A stretch of DNA of 64,000 nucleotides, taken from contig CAVZOP010000006.1 of the NCBI GenBank assembly GCA_963776935.1, forward strand, positions 1 to 64,000, given 5' to 3'. The position numbers were made by a program, and so were the translations under genes. This DNA is from JALOLG01 sp963776935. Lineage in GTDB: Bacteria > Actinomycetota > Acidimicrobiia > Acidimicrobiales > Ilumatobacteraceae. Shown here piece after piece: positions 26,328-35,392 of this stretch. Below the pieces are notes generated by a model. The model saw only the letters and a list, made by a program, of their open reading frames with translations, searched no databases and was not told the DNA's origin. Within the stretch, counting starts at the first letter, position 1; each line of letters starts with the position of its first letter.

Positions 26328-27264
26328 ATGGCCGCAGCGCGTGTGACGCCGCTACGGAGGGTGGCAACCTCCGACGTGCCGGCACCCCCGCGCGCATCGA
26401 GCCGCACCGCGTCGCAGAGCCGCGCCGCGGTCCGCCGCACCGAGCCGCGCCCCGAGCCGCGCGTCGCAGAACCGCGGCCGGCGCCAGTCCGATGTCGATG
26501 CCTTCGGGCGGTCGGAGCGCTTCCGGGCCGTGGCCCGCTGGGTCTTCGCCCCGGTCTACCGCTGGTGGTTCCGCGTGGAGTGGGAGGGCCTCGAGCACGT
26601 GCCCGCCACCGGTGGCGCGCTGCTCGTCGCCAACCACGCCGGCGCCCTGCCGCCCGACGCTGCCGTCATCCTCCACGGCATCGAGGAGGAGCTCGGCCGG
26701 CCGGTCTATGGCCTGGCCGACCACCTCTTCCGGGACCTGCCCCTGGTCGGGACGGTGTGGTCCCGGGTCGGCGGCGTGGTCGGCCATCCGGACAACGCCG
26801 AACGGCTGCTCCGCGACGACGGCGCACTGGTGCTGGTGTTCCCCGAGGGCGCCAAGGGGCCGGCCAAGACCTACCGCCACCGCTACCAGCTGCGGCGCTT
26901 CGGGCGGGGCGGCTTCGTGGAGATCGCCATGCGGGCCGGCGTCCCGATCATCCCCATCGCCGTGGTCGGCGCCGAGGAAGCCATGCCCTCGGTGGCCAGC
27001 TTCCCCGACAGCGCCCGCCTGCTCGGGCTCCCCTACCTCCCGCTCACCGCCAACCAGCTGGTGTTCGGGCCGCTCGGCGCCATGACGTGGTTCCCCGCCA
27101 AGCTGCGGCTGCGCGTCCTCCCACCGGTCACCTTCGACGAGCCATCCGGGCAGCCGCGCTACTCCCGCAGCCGGGTGATGGACGCGGCCGACGCCATCCG
27201 CCTCGATCTCCAGGCCGCCCTCTACGACATGCTCCGCACCCGACGCAGCATCTGGCTCGGCTGA
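26328..27264 (+). CDS. PlsC-family acyltransferase (one frameshift)
   Basis: The catalytic domain reads VEWEGLEHVPATGGALLVANHAGALPPDAAV, where an N-H-A-G-x-x-P motif stands in for the classical H-x4-D, then LVFPEGAKGP and GVPIIPIAVVGAEEA, typical of lysophospholipid acyltransferases (LPLAT) at the membrane. The catalytic His is the one in ANHAGALPPD with Asp four residues later. From ATG 26328 (TACCCT 6 nt upstream) there is an Arg/Pro/Ser-rich leader of about 50 residues, and the frame shifts near 26490 into RQSDVDAFGRSERFRAVARWVFAP. Its TGA overlaps the ATG of the epimerase gene, so both form an operon. Confidence 0.78.
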
Positions 27265-28316
27265 TGGGACGCCGGGTCCTCATCACCGGGCTCTCCACGT
27301 TCTGGGGCGGGCGGCTGGCCCAGGCCCTGGAGGCCGACCCGGCCATCGACGTGATCGTCGGCCTCGACACCAGGGACCCCCAGGTGCCGCTGGAGCGCAC
27401 CGAGTTCATCCGCTCCGATCCGAGCTACTCGATCCTGTCGCGGATCGTGCGCTCGACCCGGGTCGACACCGTGCTGCACACGTTCCTGGTGGTCGACGCC
27501 TCCGTTCCCGAGGCCCGGTCGATGGACGAGATCAACGTGATCGGCACCTCCAACCTGTGTGCGGCCGCAGGGGCACCCGGCTCCACCGTGCGGACGGTGG
27601 TGGTGAAGTCGTCGACGATCGTCTACGGGGCGAGCCGCCAGGACCCGGCGTTCTTCGCCGAGAGCACCCCTCGCAGCCACCCGCCCCGCACCCGTCTCGA
27701 ACGATCGCTGGCCGAGGTCGAGCACTACGTGGACGACTTCGCCCTCGACCATCCCGAGACGGCGGTGAGCATCCTCCGCTACTGCAACGTCGTCGGACCC
27801 GACATGACCGGCTCGCTGGCGGGCCTGCTGGCCCGACCCTTCGTCCCCTCCATCCAGGGTTTCGACCCCCTGCTGCAGGTCGTGCACGAGGACGACGTGG
27901 TCCGCTCGTTGCGCTTCGCCATGGACCAGGGCCTGCGCGGCACCTTCAACGTGGCGGGGGACGGGTCGCTCCCGTGGAGCGAGGTCGTGGCCATCGCGGG
28001 CCGGCGACGGTGGCCCCTCCCGGCGGTGGCGACCGAAGAGGTGGCCCGCAGCCTGCGCCTCGCCGGCGTGGTGAAGATCTCGTCCGAGCTGCTCGGCCTG
28101 CTCCGCTACGGCCGCGGCGTCGACAACAGCGCGCTGAAGCAGGCCGGCTTCGAGTACCTCTACGACACCGCAGCCGCGGTGGCCGAGCACGTCAGCGCCA
28201 TCCGACTGCGGCGAACGCTCGGTCAGGGCTCGTCGTCCGGCCGCGGCGGCCAGGACCTCGAGGAGTTCCTGCGCCGCTCCCCCGCCGTCGTGCGCCAGCC
28301 GACGAAGTCGGGCTGA
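27264..28316 (+). CDS. NAD-dependent epimerase/dehydratase
   Basis: This 350-residue extended SDR has RVLITGLSTFWGGRLAQAL, a modified glycine-rich NAD motif with G-x-x-x-x-x-G-G spacing, VVKSSTIVYGAS in the active-site strand, and LRYCNVVGPDM and GTFNVAGDGSLPWSEVVAIAG in the C-terminal half. The classical YxxxK is not obvious. It starts at the ATG overlapping the acyltransferase stop (ATGA type), so it is translationally coupled to PlsC. That pairing suggests a lipid or glycolipid pathway, by inference. Confidence 0.78.
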   Translation: MGRRVLITGLSTFWGGRLAQALEADPAIDVIVGLDTRDPQVPLERTEFIRSDPSYSILSRIVRSTRVDTVLHTFLVVDASVPEARSMDEINVIGTSNLCAAAGAPGSTVRTVVVKSSTIVYGASRQDPAFFAESTPRSHPPRTRLERSLAEVEHYVDDFALDHPETAVSILRYCNVVGPDMTGSLAGLLARPFVPSIQGFDPLLQVVHEDDVVRSLRFAMDQGLRGTFNVAGDGSLPWSEVVAIAGRRRWPLPAVATEEVARSLRLAGVVKISSELLGLLRYGRGVDNSALKQAGFEYLYDTAAAVAEHVSAIRLRRTLGQGSSSGRGGQDLEEFLRRSPAVVRQPTKSG

Positions 28317-28322
28317 GCGCCG

Positions 28323-28952
28323 CTACGCACTCATCAGGGCCACGGGCACCGAGAGGCCGGCCGTCGAGCGCACCGTGGCGATCGAGCGGCCCGGCTGGAC
28401 CGCGGGCTTCGCTTCGCCGACGACATCGGGACCGAGCATCGCCCGCGCCGCCTCCAGCGAGTCGACGGTGATGGCGATGCCGAAGAACCGAGCCGGACCT
28501 CCCGACGGATCGGGCTCGGGCGAGCCGACCACCTCCAGGATCACCTCACCCATGCGGAAGAAGGCCTGGCGCATCGGCCGGCCGTAGGCCTCGCCGTCGC
28601 GGGTCCGCTTCAACGGCAGGCCGAGGGCCCGCTCGATCACGGCGACGGTGCGATCGAGGTCGGGCGTGGTGACCACGACGTGGTCGATGACGCGGGCGCC
28701 GATCGGGTGGTCGCCGGCGGGCGCGGCTGACGGCTCACCGACCGACGTCGGGATGCCGTCGACATCGCTGACCTCCTCGTCAGGGGTCCCGGCCAGCACC
28801 CATCCGAGCACCCCCGACCGGCCATCCGCCCCCGGCGCGATGCGGAGGCGCACCGATCCGATCTGGCAGACGCCGTCCTCGTCGACGGTGAAGCCGGCCG
28901 CCCGCCACCTCTCGGGATCATCGGCCACGTTCAGCTCGGCGATGCTGGTCAC
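28323..28952 (-). CDS. VOC family protein
   Basis: The 209-residue protein has a degenerate N-terminal half and a clear VOC module in the C-terminal half: IDHVVVTTPDLDRTVAVIERALGLPLKR, RQAFFRMGEVILEVVGS, and FFGIAITVDSLEAARAMLG. A TAGGTT box is 7 nt before the GTG start. It is convergent with the epimerase gene, with six bases between stops, and lies just downstream of the prolyl oligopeptidase gene. Confidence 0.75.
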   Translation of the reverse strand: MTSIAELNVADDPERWRAAGFTVDEDGVCQIGSVRLRIAPGADGRSGVLGWVLAGTPDEEVSDVDGIPTSVGEPSAAPAGDHPIGARVIDHVVVTTPDLDRTVAVIERALGLPLKRTRDGEAYGRPMRQAFFRMGEVILEVVGSPEPDPSGGPARFFGIAITVDSLEAARAMLGPDVVGEAKPAVQPGRSIATVRSTAGLSVPVALMSA

Positions 28953-28970
28953 GGCGCGGAACCTACCGGG

Positions 28971-30992
28971 TCAGTCGCGCTCGGCCCCGAGCTGCCACGC
29001 CAGGAAGGCCAGCACGTCGGCGCCCTCGTCGGCCTGCTTCAGCAGCGGCTTGCCCACCCCGTGGCCGGCCCGGCCTTCCTCCTGGAACAGGATCGGGTGG
29101 TCGTCCTGGCAGGTCGATGCCCACTGCAGCTGGGCAGCCATCTTGCGGGCGTGGAGCGGATCGACCCGGCTGTCGCCCTCGGCGGTCGTGAACAGCACCG
29201 CCGGGTAGCACGTGCCCTCGACGACGCGGTGGTAGGGCGAGTAGGCGTGCAGCCAGGCCAGCTCCTCGGCGACGTCGGGGTCGCCGTACTCGGGCACCCA
29301 CAGCCGGGCGATGAGGAACTGAGGGAACCGCACCATGTCGGTCAGCGGCACACCGCAGTGGACGGCGCGAGCGAGGTCGGGACGCTGGGTGAGGGCGGCC
29401 GCCACCAGCAGCCCACCGTTCGAACGGCCGGTGATCGCCAGGCGCGACCGGGACGTCCACCCGGAGGCGACGAGGTGGTCGGCAGCCGACGCGAAGTCGT
29501 CGAACACGTTCTGCTTCTGCTCGCGCATGCCCGCTTCGTGCCAGGACTCCCCCTCCTCGGCGCCGCCCCGCAGGCCGGCCACGGCGTAGAGGCCGCCCTG
29601 CTCGCACCACGCCGCGGCGACCGGCGACCACACGGGCGTGGAGGCGATGGCGAAGCCGCCGTAGCCGGTGAGGATGGCCGGCGTGCCGGGCGACGGCTCC
29701 ACGTCGGACCGGTGCACCAGGAACAGCCCGATCGCCGTCCCATCGCGCGAGACGTAGGTCTGGTGCGTCACGGAGAACGCGGTGGCCGCGGCGCCGCCCA
29801 CCTCACCCCAAGCCTCGACGCCGCCGCGCCCGGTGACCCGATGCAGCGCCGGCGGCCTCGTGAACGACTCGAGCTGGAGAAAGGCCACACCCGTGGCGGG
29901 GTCGGCGTCGAAGCCGGCGAAGGTGCCGACGTCGGGCAGGGTGACCGCACCCACCTGGCCACCGTCGCGGTGGTGCTGCTCGAGCACCGCGATCGAGCGG
30001 TCCGTCGAGAGGACGTAGAAGACGTCGCCCGCGGGCACGACGGCATCGATGACCGCCTGCCGCTCGGGCACGAGGGTGTCCAGGTGATCAGGTTGTGTCA
30101 GGGGAGCCGTGACGACGCGTCCGCGCGGGGCGTCGAGGTTGGTGACGCCGAGCAGTCGATCACCGTCGACACTCAGCGCCGTGGTGGCCTCGATGCCCTC
30201 GATCACCGTCGTCCACTGGTCGGTCTCCCGGTCGAGGAGGTGCACGTCGGTGCGGCTCCAGCTGACCGAGGCGTGGACCAGCACCCAGCGGCCGTCCCTC
30301 GAGACCGACACGTCGGTCCAGGCCTCCGGCGTCGGCAGGTCGCCCCAGACGAGGCGGTCCTCGCTCCATGGCGTGCCGAGCCGGTGCTCGTAGACCATCC
30401 GGCCGTACTCGGCGCCTTCGGGATAGCGGGTGTAGAGGAAGCCCGAGGCGTCGGGGAGCCAGCCGACGGTCGCGGCCCTGGTCTCGGGGATCTCGTCGCC
30501 CAGGTGCCGGCCGGTCTCGACGTCGAGCACGCGCAGGACGCTCCGCTCGTCTCCCCCTTCCGACATCCCGTAGGCGACCAGCGCTCCGTCGGCCGACGGG
30601 TGGTACCAGTCGATCGCCGTGGTGGCATCGGCCGCCAGGCCGCCGGGGTCGACCAGGGTGCGTGCCGGTGACGCCGGGTCGGTGGCCGACCGGACCACGA
30701 GCGAGTACTGCGGGGCACCCTCGGCCCGCTCCAGTGAGAACACCCGCGGGCCCTCCACGCGGCACGAGCGGGACATCGGCGCCGCCAGCAACGCGACGAG
30801 GCGCTCGTGCCACGCCCCACGATCGGGGAGAGCATCGAGCGCCTGGCGGCTCCGCTGGTTCTGCGCCGCCACCCACGTGCGGGTGTCGGGGGCGTCGCCC
30901 GACTCCAGCCACCGGTAGGGATCGGCGACCTCGATGCCGTGGAGGACATCGACCACCTCGTCCCGGCGGGCGGGCGGCACCGGTGAGATCAA
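28971..30992 (-). CDS. Prolyl oligopeptidase family serine peptidase (S9A)
   Basis: This 673-residue enzyme has the S9A layout: an N-terminal seven-bladed propeller (from about 60 to 400, with PYRWLES at the start) and a C-terminal alpha/beta hydrolase domain. The triad is Ser524 in ITGRSNGGLLVAAAL, Asp607 in GDSRVDPLHARK and His644 in RAGHGVGKP. It cleaves after proline in short peptides. There is no signal peptide, so a cytoplasmic location is expected. The frame is unbroken over 2 kb. Confidence 0.92.
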   Translation of the reverse strand: MISPVPPARRDEVVDVLHGIEVADPYRWLESGDAPDTRTWVAAQNQRSRQALDALPDRGAWHERLVALLAAPMSRSCRVEGPRVFSLERAEGAPQYSLVVRSATDPASPARTLVDPGGLAADATTAIDWYHPSADGALVAYGMSEGGDERSVLRVLDVETGRHLGDEIPETRAATVGWLPDASGFLYTRYPEGAEYGRMVYEHRLGTPWSEDRLVWGDLPTPEAWTDVSVSRDGRWVLVHASVSWSRTDVHLLDRETDQWTTVIEGIEATTALSVDGDRLLGVTNLDAPRGRVVTAPLTQPDHLDTLVPERQAVIDAVVPAGDVFYVLSTDRSIAVLEQHHRDGGQVGAVTLPDVGTFAGFDADPATGVAFLQLESFTRPPALHRVTGRGGVEAWGEVGGAAATAFSVTHQTYVSRDGTAIGLFLVHRSDVEPSPGTPAILTGYGGFAIASTPVWSPVAAAWCEQGGLYAVAGLRGGAEEGESWHEAGMREQKQNVFDDFASAADHLVASGWTSRSRLAITGRSNGGLLVAAALTQRPDLARAVHCGVPLTDMVRFPQFLIARLWVPEYGDPDVAEELAWLHAYSPYHRVVEGTCYPAVLFTTAEGDSRVDPLHARKMAAQLQWASTCQDDHPILFQEEGRAGHGVGKPLLKQADEGADVLAFLAWQLGAERD

Positions 30993-30999
30993 CGCGAGA

Positions 31000-31803
31000 T
31001 CAGCAGGTCAGCGGCCCATGTTGGGGCGCTTGCCGTGGTTGGCCTTCGAGCGGCGCATGCGCGCCTTCTTCTTCTTGGTCTTCTTCGACATGAGGGACCA
31101 TCCTACGCCCTGCGTCCGCCCTGCCAGCGGCGGCGTCGGGCCTGATGTGGGCGAACATGCTGCGGCCGTTCCAGGTCGGGAAGGCCCGGACCAGCCATGA
31201 CGGACCGTGGAGCTGGATCCGGGCGTCGCGGGTGGCCTCTAACCAGGAGAGCTGCCCGGCGTGCCACTTCACGAACGCCTCGGCGTCGGCGGTGATGTAC
31301 AGGTCCTCGTCCAGACCGGGATACGTCTTGCAGATCTCGGCCTCGCCGCGCTCGAACAGCAGCCAGTACCGCTCGTGGGGCCGGTAGCCGGTGAAGTCCA
31401 ACCGGACGACCACCCGCTGGTCCGGGAGCCGGTCACGACGGAGCGCGTTGCACATCGACCACAGGGCCACGAAGGGATCGAGGTTCTCGGGGGCGAGCTC
31501 GAGCCACCGAGCCCCCCACTCGCCGAGGGTCTCACAGACCTTGAACAGATCGTGGCCGGAGCTCGTGAGCTGGTAACGGTGACCGCGCCCCTGCGCCTTG
31601 GGTGCCGACTCGACGACGCCGAGGCGCTCGAGCTGCTTGAGCCGCTGTGTGAGCAACGTGCGGGAGAGTCCGGGTGCACCCTCGAGGATCTCACCGAAGG
31701 TGTCACAGCCCAGATACAGGTTGCGGATGATCAAGGGCGTCCAACGCTCAGCGAAGATCTCGGCGCCACGGGCGATCGGGCAGTACTGGCCGTAGGTCCT
31801 CAT
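31000..31803 (-). CDS. HxlR family transcriptional regulator
   Basis: The N-terminal winged helix is clear (RTYGQYCPIARGAEIFAERWTPLIIRNL; GLSRTLLTQRLKQLERLGVVES), followed by a C-terminal ligand-type domain to about residue 225 (FPTWNGRSMFAHIRPD). The last about 45 residues are low-complexity and read through the promoter and body of the small bL37-like gene, which is unlikely to be genuine; a stop in another frame near 31120 suggests the natural C-terminus is lost to a frame change. It is divergent from the FAD oxidase gene, with repeated elements between them. Confidence 0.75.
   Translation of the reverse strand: MRTYGQYCPIARGAEIFAERWTPLIIRNLYLGCDTFGEILEGAPGLSRTLLTQRLKQLERLGVVESAPKAQGRGHRYQLTSSGHDLFKVCETLGEWGARWLELAPENLDPFVALWSMCNALRRDRLPDQRVVVRLDFTGYRPHERYWLLFERGEAEICKTYPGLDEDLYITADAEAFVKWHAGQLSWLEATRDARIQLHGPSWLVRAFPTWNGRSMFAHIRPDAAAGRADAGRRMVPHVEEDQEEEGAHAPLEGQPRQAPQHGPLTC
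31008..31091 (-). CDS. bL37-like small basic ribosomal protein
   Basis: The 27-residue peptide begins MSKKTKKKKARMRR and ends SKANHGKRPNMGR. The ANHGKRPN ending is what I recall for actinobacterial bL37, a tiny 50S protein found in mycobacterial ribosome structures. Length and charge fit. A TAGGAT box lies 8 nt before the ATG without a ribosome site, so it looks leaderless and strongly expressed. It lies inside the read-through tail of the HxlR frame, which I take to be spurious there. It is easily missed by gene callers. Confidence 0.65.
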   Translation of the reverse strand: MSKKTKKKKARMRRSKANHGKRPNMGR

Positions 31804-31835
31804 GAGCGCAGTGTCCCGCTCCACCCGGCCGCCGT

Positions 31836-31867
31836 GAAGTCCAGATTCCTTACTTCGAAGTCCAGAT
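31836..31867. promoter_or_regulatory. Direct-repeat operator candidate, HxlR/FAD oxidase gap
   Basis: GAAGTCCAGAT occurs at 31836-31846 and again at 31857-31867, exactly 21 bp (two helical turns) apart. The second copy also forms the palindrome ACTTCGAAGT at 31852-31861. The repeats sit 33 bp upstream of the HxlR start and about 60 bp upstream of the oxidase start. They are the likely binding sites of the HxlR protein. Confidence 0.6.
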
Positions 31868-31929
31868 CGCGGCCTTCTCCCCGGTCACCTGCCGATGTTG
31901 CGATGAGCTCGTCGACCAGAGGAGGAACG

Positions 31930-33372
31930 ATGACCGCAGCGACCACGATGCAGATCCCCGGGTTCCTTGGCGATGTGATCGCCCCCGACCACGATGCCTA
32001 CGACGACGCACGGACCGTGTGGAACGGCGCCGTCGATCGACGACCTCGGCTCATTGCCCGCTGCCGCGGCAGCGCCGATGTTGCCGCCGCGGTGCGCTTC
32101 GCCCGCGACCGCGATCTCGTGATCGCCGTTCGCGGCGGGGGTCACAACGTCGCGGGCACCGCGGTGTGCGACGGCGGGATCGTGATCGACCTGTCGGCGA
32201 TGCGCGCCGTCTCGGTCGATCCTGTCGAGCGCACGGCCCTCGTCCAGGGCGGTGCCCTGTGGGCAGATGTCGACCACGAGACACAGGCACACGGGCTGGC
32301 CACCACGGGCGGCATCATCAGCCACACCGGCGTCGGCGGCCTCAGCCTGGGCGGCGGCATCGGCTGGCTCATGCGCAAGCACGGTCTCACCGTCGACAAC
32401 CTCATAGAGGCCGAAGTGGTCACCGCCGAGGGCGAGATCGTGGCGGCGTCGGCCAGCGATCACCTCGACCTGTTCTGGGCCCTGCGAGGCGGAGGCGGGA
32501 ACTTCGGCATCGTCACCTCGTTCCGTTTCGCGCTGCACCCGGTCGGCCCCACCGTCATGGCCGGGCCGGTGTTCTGGGCGGCCGAGGACACCACCGACGT
32601 CCTGCGCTTCTACCGCGAGTTCGTCACCGGCGCACCTGACGAGCTCGGGAACGTCGTCCGGCTCGGGACGATCCCGCCGCTGCCGGTTGTCGACAAGGAC
32701 CTCCACTTCCGGCCGGCCATCGCCGTGGCGAGCTGCTACGCCGGCCCCGTCGAGGACGGTGAGCGTGCCGTCCGTGCGCTCCGCCGTTTCGGGACCCCGC
32801 TCGTGGATCTGGTCGGACCCACCCTGTACGTCGACCATCAGAGCAGCAGCGACGACACCGTCCCCCATGGCTGGCACTACTACTGGAAGGCCACGAACCT
32901 CACCGACCTGTCCGACGCGGTCATCGACATCGTCGCCGCCCACGCCTTCGGCGCGACGTCTCCAAGGTCGTACGCGGCGATGTTCCACATGGGTGGCGCC
33001 GTTGCCCGAGCCCCGCGGGACGCCACGGCCTACCCGGGGCGCGATGTGGAGCACAACATCGTCATCGACGCAGCCTGGCTCCCCGAGCACGACGCCACCG
33101 TCAGGGCATCGGAGATGGCGTGGGCCCGAGCCTTCCTCGACGCTCTGCAACCCCACCGCGCCGGCGTCTACGTGAACTTCCTCGACTCCGACGACGGCTC
33201 GAGCCGCGTCCGCGAGGCCTACGGTGACGACACGTACCGGCGCCTCGCCGAGGTGAAGGCCACGTACGACCCCGAGAACGTCTTCCACAACAACAAGAAC
33301 ATCCAGCCCGCCGCGCCTCCACAGCCAGCGTTCGGACCAAGCGCTACTCGTCGCGGTGGCTTGCGATGTTGA
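31930..33372 (+). CDS. FAD-binding oxidoreductase with BBE domain
   Basis: This 480-residue protein is a berberine-bridge-enzyme-like flavoprotein of the PCMH fold. The FAD domain has AVRGGGHNVAGTAVCDGG with the His72 expected to bind FAD covalently, and GVGGLSLGGGIGWLMRKHGL. The Cys used for bicovalent flavin attachment is not at the usual second position. The BBE tail EVKATYDPENVFHNNKNI closes the protein. These enzymes oxidise alcohols, sugars or secondary metabolites. AGAGGAGGAACG precedes the ATG. It is divergent from, and probably controlled by, the HxlR regulator. Confidence 0.87.
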   Translation: MTAATTMQIPGFLGDVIAPDHDAYDDARTVWNGAVDRRPRLIARCRGSADVAAAVRFARDRDLVIAVRGGGHNVAGTAVCDGGIVIDLSAMRAVSVDPVERTALVQGGALWADVDHETQAHGLATTGGIISHTGVGGLSLGGGIGWLMRKHGLTVDNLIEAEVVTAEGEIVAASASDHLDLFWALRGGGGNFGIVTSFRFALHPVGPTVMAGPVFWAAEDTTDVLRFYREFVTGAPDELGNVVRLGTIPPLPVVDKDLHFRPAIAVASCYAGPVEDGERAVRALRRFGTPLVDLVGPTLYVDHQSSSDDTVPHGWHYYWKATNLTDLSDAVIDIVAAHAFGATSPRSYAAMFHMGGAVARAPRDATAYPGRDVEHNIVIDAAWLPEHDATVRASEMAWARAFLDALQPHRAGVYVNFLDSDDGSSRVREAYGDDTYRRLAEVKATYDPENVFHNNKNIQPAAPPQPAFGPSATRRGGLRC

Positions 33373-33703
33373 TCACGTTCCCATCGGGATCGCGGACGAA
33401 GAACCGGCGGATGCCCCACGGCTCGTCGGTCAGCGGATGCACGATCTCGTAGCCGCGACGCTGCGCTTCGGCGTAGGCCTCGTCGACGTCGCTCCCGACG
33501 TGCACGGAGAGCACGGAGTCCTGAGGACTTGTGGCGTCTCGGGTCACGAGCTGCAGGCTCGCTCGCCCGTCTGGCGACACGAAGCGCGCGACCCATCCGA
33601 GGTTCAGACCCTCCACGTCGAGTCCGAGGTAGTCGGTGTAGAAGCCGCGCGCCGCTTCGATGTCGGCGACCGGCAGGTTCGCCGTGACTCCGGTTACTCG
33701 CAC
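33344..33703 (-). CDS. VOC family protein
   Basis: This is a single-domain glyoxalase-fold protein of 119 residues: VTANLPVADIEAARGFYTDYLGLDVE, ASLQLVTRD, and IRRFFVRDPDGNVINIASHRDE, with the metal Glu/His positions partly preserved. GGGAG five bases before GTG 33703 supports this start over the longer open frame. Its 3' end overlaps the FAD oxidase stop by 29 bp in the convergent direction. Confidence 0.76.
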   Translation of the reverse strand: MRVTGVTANLPVADIEAARGFYTDYLGLDVEGLNLGWVARFVSPDGRASLQLVTRDATSPQDSVLSVHVGSDVDEAYAEAQRRGYEIVHPLTDEPWGIRRFFVRDPDGNVINIASHRDE

Positions 33704-33923
33704 ATCCACTCCCTCGTGGAGGGCCTCGCCATCGTGGACCCCTGTTGGCATGACGCGATGCAGCGCACGAGGCCCGATCGAGCGTGCTGCACCCTGGTGA
33801 CGCTGGTCGGGACTCATCATGCCGCCTCATGGCAGGGCCGCGGGGTGAGGGCGAGCTCGCACCCGACTGTGGTGTCGCTGCCCGCCGGCGAGTCCCGCGC
33901 ACCTCGTGTGTTGAACTCCGTGC

Positions 33924-34370
33924 ATGCGCCTGGAGCCGCTGTACCGCATGGTGTTCGACTACCCACACGAGTGGAGCGTCGCCCTGGGCACGGGAGGAGC
34001 CGAGAGCCAGCACCTGTTCCTTGCTGAAGGTCGGTGCGACGGCCGGATCAGCGGTCCCCTCCGGGGGGCCAACCACCCTCGCCGGCGGGGGGACGGCACC
34101 TACTGTCCCGACTTCCACGGCGTGATCTCCACCGTCGACGGCGCCACGGTGCTGTTCGACTGCGGTGGGTACGGCCGGGCCTATCCGCAAGGCGCCCGCC
34201 AGATCGTGTGCTGGCTCACCCACGTCAGTGACGACCCCCGCTATCGCTGGCTGAACGACGTGGTGTGCGTCGGCACGGGCGAGGTGCGTCCCGAACAGCT
34301 TTCCCTCGACGTCGCCGAGCTGATCTGGGAACCGCCGTTGCAGACCGAGTCCGAGCCGCCAGCCCGCTGA
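33924..34370 (+). CDS. DUF3237-like protein
   Basis: This 148-residue protein resembles DUF3237: an opening MRLEPLYRMVFDYPHEWSV, LAEGRCDGRISGPLRGANHPRRRGDGTYCPDFHGVI and GYGRAYPQGARQIVCWLTHVSDDPRYRWLNDVVCVGTGEV. The family is a beta barrel of unknown activity. There is no ribosome site at the ATG. The reading frame is intact. Confidence 0.65.
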   Translation: MRLEPLYRMVFDYPHEWSVALGTGGAESQHLFLAEGRCDGRISGPLRGANHPRRRGDGTYCPDFHGVISTVDGATVLFDCGGYGRAYPQGARQIVCWLTHVSDDPRYRWLNDVVCVGTGEVRPEQLSLDVAELIWEPPLQTESEPPAR

Positions 34371-34456
34371 AGGCACGCAGCCCGGCGCGACATCGGCGAG
34401 CCACGAAGGCGTGACTGGAAGCACGGCGGGCTCGGAGAGCCCAGATGTCGGCCGTC

Positions 34457-34796
34457 CTAGCTCGACACCGGCGACCAGCACGGCAAGCAACACGCCCGGC
34501 CCCCGACGGCCGCGGCCGTGATCGTGAGGGTCCACCGGGGTCGAGGCCCCGCGTTGTCGGTTCTGAGCTGCGTCCAGCACGGTCTTGTGGTGGAGGTAGC
34601 CGACGAGGACGAGCGCGCTCACCGCAGAGGACGAACGATGATGCCGACCGCGGCATACAGGGCTTCAGTTCGACACGGTCGCGTTGGGTTGCACGACCAA
34701 CGCGACCTTCGCGACGCCGAACCCGAGCCCGTAGAGAGCGATGCCGGTGCGAAGCCAGGCAAGGAACGTGCGGTCATTGGCAAGCTCGCTGTCGTG
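34457..34796 (-). CDS. DUF202/YidH-like membrane protein (frameshifted)
   Basis: One minus-strand frame reads ELANDRTFLAWLRTGIALYGLGFGVAK, the hallmark first helix of DUF202. It stops early, but another frame continues with SALVLVGYLHHKTVLDAAQ and a last helix GPGVLLAVLVAGV. Joining them gives a three-helix membrane protein of about 110 residues with two or more breaks. The start codon is not visible upstream of the first segment. This is either an error-ridden sequence or a decayed gene. Function is unknown for the family. Confidence 0.45.
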
Positions 34797-35002
34797 TCAT
34801 GCTCGGCTCACGTTGTCTCTCGCTCGACGACGCTCCAACCGTCCCCATCCACCTTGCCGGAGCACCGCTCGGCCGCACCACACGGCCGCCCTCGCGCGAA
34901 TCCTGCCCGATCCGCCTCACCCCCGCCGATCGATCCGGCAGATCTGGCGCAGTCCCTTCCGGAGGATGCGCCCGAGCTCGGCGACGTGCGCGTGGGTTCC
35001 TG

Positions 35003-35382
35003 GTGACCGTGAACAGACCACGGGACGGCTACCGGTCGGTGACGCCTCGGATCGTCGTTGACGACGTGGCCGCCCAGGTGGACTTCCTTCGACAGGTGTT
35101 CGGCGCCACCGCTGACATCGAGCCGGGGCGCCCCGTCGAGGTCCACATCGGCGATTCGCTGGTGATGGTCTCGTCCGGTGTCCGAACGCGCCAGGTTCGC
35201 CGCGTTCCTGTACGTCTACGTCGATGACGCCGACGCCGCCTTCCAGCGCGCGGTCACCGCCGGCGCAACGGTCATCGAGCAACCTCTCGACACGCCCTAT
35301 GGAGATCGACGGGCGATGGTGCGCGACCCGTTCGGCAACCTGTTCCCAGATCGCCCATGCAGCGTCCCGGCCGGCGCGCTGA
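35003..35382 (+). CDS. VOC family protein, PhnB-like (two frameshifts)
   Basis: The joined protein is about 125 residues: GYRSVTPRIVVDDVAAQVDFLRQVFGA, RPVEVHIGDSLVMV, then after a break near 35180 FAAFLYVYVDDADAAFQRAV and DTPYGDRRAMVRDPFGN. The end is restored if TTCCCAG at about 35345 is read as TTCCAG: the frame then gives LFQIAH and a stop at 35380-35382. A one-base excess in a C run is good evidence for a sequence error. The substrate is unknown. Confidence 0.7.
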
Positions 35383-35392
35383 CCCTTCACGG

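Noticed and set aside
34518..35006. A 162-codon plus-strand frame between the DUF3237 and VOC genes
   Set aside because: It is antisense to the DUF202-like segments, and its composition is rich in Arg, Asp and Pro without motifs.
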